Of a stretch of 64,000 nucleotides of DNA, positions 61,665 to 64,000 are shown piece after piece. Position numbers and translations under genes: made by a program. Source of the stretch: Methylorubrum thiocyanatum (GTDB lineage: Bacteria > Pseudomonadota > Alphaproteobacteria > Rhizobiales > Beijerinckiaceae); assembly GCA_014138645.1 (NCBI GenBank), contig JACJIB010000001.1, forward strand, positions 124,001-188,000, read 5' to 3'. Position 1 is the first letter of the stretch; every line of letters starts with the position of its first letter. Below the pieces are notes generated by a model, which did not search any database, was not told where the DNA came from, and saw nothing but the letters and a program-made list of their open reading frames with translations.

Positions 61665-64000
61665 TCAGTTCCGCCGGAGCAGGCGCTCGAAATAATCGAG
61701 TTCCTCCTGCGGACGCGAGGGGTCGCCGAGCTTGCGCCGCAGCTCCTCCATGATCCGGCGGGCGCGCTGCACCGCGGATTCATCGGCGTTCGGCACCCGC
61801 ACATTGCCGTTCGAGAGGTCGCGTCCGCGGGTCGGACGGCCGAGCGGATCGTCGTCGGCGGAGCCGGAGCGGCCCTGCCGGCCCTGCGACTGGCCCTCGC
61901 CCTGGCCCTCGCCCTGGCCCTCGCCCTCGGCCATCTGCTGCATCTGCTTCTGCATGCCCTCGGCGCCGCGCTTCAACCCGTCGAGGGCACGGCCCTGCGC
62001 GTCCACGGCATCGCCGTTGCGGCCCTGGCCGAGCGCCTCCTCGGCCTCGCGCATGGCGTCCTCGGCATCCGCCAGACCTTCCTCGCCCTGAAGGCCCTGC
62101 TGCTTCATCCGGTTCTTGAGGTCCTCGAGCTGCTGGCGCAGCCCCTGCTGGCGCTGACCCGTGCTCTGGCCCTGCTGTCCGCCGCCCTGACCCTGCTGGC
62201 CCTGCCCCTGGCCCTTCTGCCCCTGCTGGCCACGGCCCTGTTGCCCCTGCTGCCCGTCCTGACCCTCGCCTTGCCGGCCGGGCTGCTGCCCGCGCTGGCC
62301 CTGCTGCCCCTGCGGCTGGCCGGCCTGCGGCCGCTGGCGCGAGCCGGGGCGCTGCCCCTGCTGGCCCTGCTGCCCTTCCTTGTAGGTCTCGTCGCGCAGG
62401 TCCTGCTGATCGCGGGACATCTGGTCGAGCTCGTCGAGCTGGCGGTTCATCTCGGCCATGCCGCCGTCGGATTTCTGGCCGCCCTCGGCGTTCTGGAGGT
62501 TCTCGAGCACGTTGCGGAGCTGGTCGAGCAGGCGCTGAGCCTCCGCCGTGTCGCCGCGCTGCATCGCCTCCTGCATGTCCTTGATCATCTTCTCCAGATC
62601 GTCGGGCGTGACGGTCTGGCCGCGCTGCTGCTGCTGCTGACGCTCGGCTTGCTGCCGGTTCTGCGGCTTCGCGCGCTGGGCGAACTCCTTCATGAACTTG
62701 TCGAGGGCCTGTTTCAGATCCTCGGTGAGCTTCTTGATCTCCTCGTCCGGCGCGTTTCGGTCGATCGCCTCCTTGAGGCGGTCCTGGGCGGCGCGCAGGG
62801 CCTTCTCCGCATCCGAGAGATCGCCGTCCTCGATCTTGAGCGCCATCTCCCACAGGAGGTCGGCGACGCCGGTGAGATCCTCGTCGGATTGTGCCGCGCG
62901 CAGGCGGTTGGCAGCGGTGGTGAGGCCGAGGAAGATCGCCGGCTGCGGCGTGAAGCGCTCCGGTGCGATCCGCAGGGCGTCGAGCGCGGTCTGGACGCGG
63001 GCGCGGTCCTCGTCCGGCGCGGTGACGAGGCGGCGGCGCTCCTCGGCAAGCGCCCGGGCGAGCGGCTGACTGAAGGCCCGGGCCGGCAGCACGACCTCGG
63101 CGGTCTCGGTGCGGCCCTCTTGTCCGGCCTCGTCTCGCACCACGAGGGTGAGCTTCACCCGTGCGCCGGACCAGGGATTGTCGGTGAGATCGACGAGCGT
63201 CTTGGTGTCGCTCTCGCCCGTCGCGTCCGTGGGGAGCGCGAGCCCGATCTTGGGCACCGGCACGAGCGAGCGGCCGGGCTTGACCGGCTCGACCAGCCCC
63301 TCGGCGGAGGCGATGCCGTAATCGTCCTTCGCGCGGTAAGTGAGGTTGAAGGTGCCGCGCCCGTTGACCTCGAGGTCGCCGACCCGGCGCACCTCCGGCG
63401 GCCGGTCGGGGATCGTCTCGATCACCAGGCGCTGCGGCGGCGCGCCGGAGGCGGCGATGCCGAGTTCGGCGGTGCCGCCGGCGAGCCGGAAGCGCTCCTC
63501 GCGCAGGCTCGCGCGGGTCTCGTTGCCCCTCGCGGCGCCCTGGCTGGTGCCTTGAGTGGCGCTTTGGGGCGCGGGGCGGGCGGAGGCGGCCTTCTCGTCC
63601 TTGGCCACCGGCACCAGGGCGGCGTTGGGGGTCAGCTCCGCCTCGCCCTGGCCGGCGATGCGCACGATCAGGATGGAATTGACCGGCGCGCGCAGGCGCT
63701 GCACCGCGTCCCCCGCGGGGCCGCCCCCGCTCCCCGACATCGTCACGATCAGCGGCGGCACGCGGGTGTAGATCGGCGGGTCGATCCAGCCATCGACACG
63801 GAAGCTCGGCGCGGCGGCTTGCGGCTCGCGCCAGTCAAAGGCGGCGGCGACGCGCCCGCGCCATTCAGGGCCGGCGACGAACAGGGCGGCGAGCGCGGCG
63901 ACGAGGACGCCCGCGCGGAGCGCCAGCGGATCGTGCCCCGGCATGTGCGGGCGCGGGCGCCCGGCCTTCAGCCGCGCGACGGCGGCGGCGGCGCGCGACT
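61665..64000 (-). CDS. TIGR02302/DUF4175 family protein, 5' end beyond the window
   Basis: At least 778 residues are visible; the frame stays open to base 64000, so the N-terminus (normally two membrane spans) is cut off. The visible part has a membrane-proximal span (LRAGVLVAALAALFVAGPEW), a periplasmic domain (FRVDGWIDPPIYTRVPPLIV, RPPEVRRVGDLEVNGRGTFN, LTYRAKDDYGIASAEGLVEP, LVVRDEAGQEGRTETAEVVL), a helical part, then a Gln/Gly-rich low-complexity region of about 130 residues with repeats of GQQGQ, and a C-terminal helix (RIMEELRRKLGDPSRPQEEL) typical of the family. Function is unknown; found across Alphaproteobacteria. Confidence 0.85.
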   Translation of the reverse strand, partial: SRAAAAVARLKAGRPRPHMPGHDPLALRAGVLVAALAALFVAGPEWRGRVAAAFDWREPQAAAPSFRVDGWIDPPIYTRVPPLIVTMSGSGGGPAGDAVQRLRAPVNSILIVRIAGQGEAELTPNAALVPVAKDEKAASARPAPQSATQGTSQGAARGNETRASLREERFRLAGGTAELGIAASGAPPQRLVIETIPDRPPEVRRVGDLEVNGRGTFNLTYRAKDDYGIASAEGLVEPVKPGRSLVPVPKIGLALPTDATGESDTKTLVDLTDNPWSGARVKLTLVVRDEAGQEGRTETAEVVLPARAFSQPLARALAEERRRLVTAPDEDRARVQTALDALRIAPERFTPQPAIFLGLTTAANRLRAAQSDEDLTGVADLLWEMALKIEDGDLSDAEKALRAAQDRLKEAIDRNAPDEEIKKLTEDLKQALDKFMKEFAQRAKPQNRQQAERQQQQQRGQTVTPDDLEKMIKDMQEAMQRGDTAEAQRLLDQLRNVLENLQNAEGGQKSDGGMAEMNRQLDELDQMSRDQQDLRDETYKEGQQGQQGQRPGSRQRPQAGQPQGQQGQRGQQPGRQGEGQDGQQGQQGRGQQGQKGQGQGQQGQGGGQQGQSTGQRQQGLRQQLEDLKNRMKQQGLQGEEGLADAEDAMREAEEALGQGRNGDAVDAQGRALDGLKRGAEGMQKQMQQMAEGEGQGEGQGEGQSQGRQGRSGSADDDPLGRPTRGRDLSNGNVRVPNADESAVQRARRIMEELRRKLGDPSRPQEELDYFERLLRRN

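Overview
The window is chromosomal DNA of a GC-rich alphaproteobacterium. The protein sequences, gene content and neighbourhoods fit Methylobacterium/Methylorubrum (Hyphomicrobiales); this is inferred from recalled families, not from a search. Coding density is high, most genes are housekeeping, and the GC-rich code leaves long meaningless open frames on the opposite strands. I see no tRNA, rRNA, CRISPR array, intact insertion sequence or prophage.

Layout. 1-4.5 kb: the end of a TonB-dependent receptor, an exported protein, then hisC-tyrC and a glycosyltransferase on the plus strand. 4.5-8.2 kb: a DUF2125-type membrane protein and a small unknown gene on the minus strand, the latter behind two LexA-type boxes; then lptE-holA on the plus strand. 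8.3-17.8 kb: a minus-strand block reading leuS, mnmE, a small DUF6894-type gene, mnmG, rsmG, parA, parB. A perfect parS lies inside rsmG, so this is the chromosome-partitioning, origin-side region. 17.9-31.4 kb: mixed metabolism and envelope genes (DUF1963, PLPBP, an L,D-transpeptidase, an OmpR-type regulator, dapD, a class A acid phosphatase, a lipid kinase, TerC) and a toxin-antitoxin locus whose toxin is broken. 31.5-34.6 kb: a siderophore receptor with a FhuF-type ferric reductase. 34.8-42.3 kb: poxB, rho, then timA-mltA-smr transcribed together, and secB. 42.5-46.4 kb: an MFS transporter, a DUF3429 gene, csaA, hisS. 46.5-52.8 kb: a four-gene YqjD/YqjE-like membrane stress cluster, then trehalose synthesis (otsA) and glycogen debranching (glgX). 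52.9-53.8 kb: a lower-GC accessory gene of unknown function. 53.98-64 kb: upp, a quinone oxidoreductase, a small membrane protein, hbd, etfA, etfB, pduO, a PagL-type lipid A deacylase, a lipocalin-like protein, a HIG1-type protein and most of a TIGR02302/DUF4175 protein that runs off the right edge.

Two regulatory themes are not obvious from gene names. First, paired GTTC-N7-GTTC boxes sit over a promoter-like sequence of an unnamed gene near 6.3 kb and suggest an undescribed SOS gene. Second, motifs of the sigma-EcfG type (GGAAC-N16/17-CGTT) precede a 92-residue membrane protein (55.86 kb) and the DUF3429 gene (43.78 kb), with one-mismatch versions before the membrane stress cluster and poxB. 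Together with otsA and glgX these suggest a scattered general-stress set. Accessory or decaying DNA is limited to the broken toxin locus near 23 kb, the low-GC gene near 53 kb and a possible chemoreceptor remnant near 4.5 kb.
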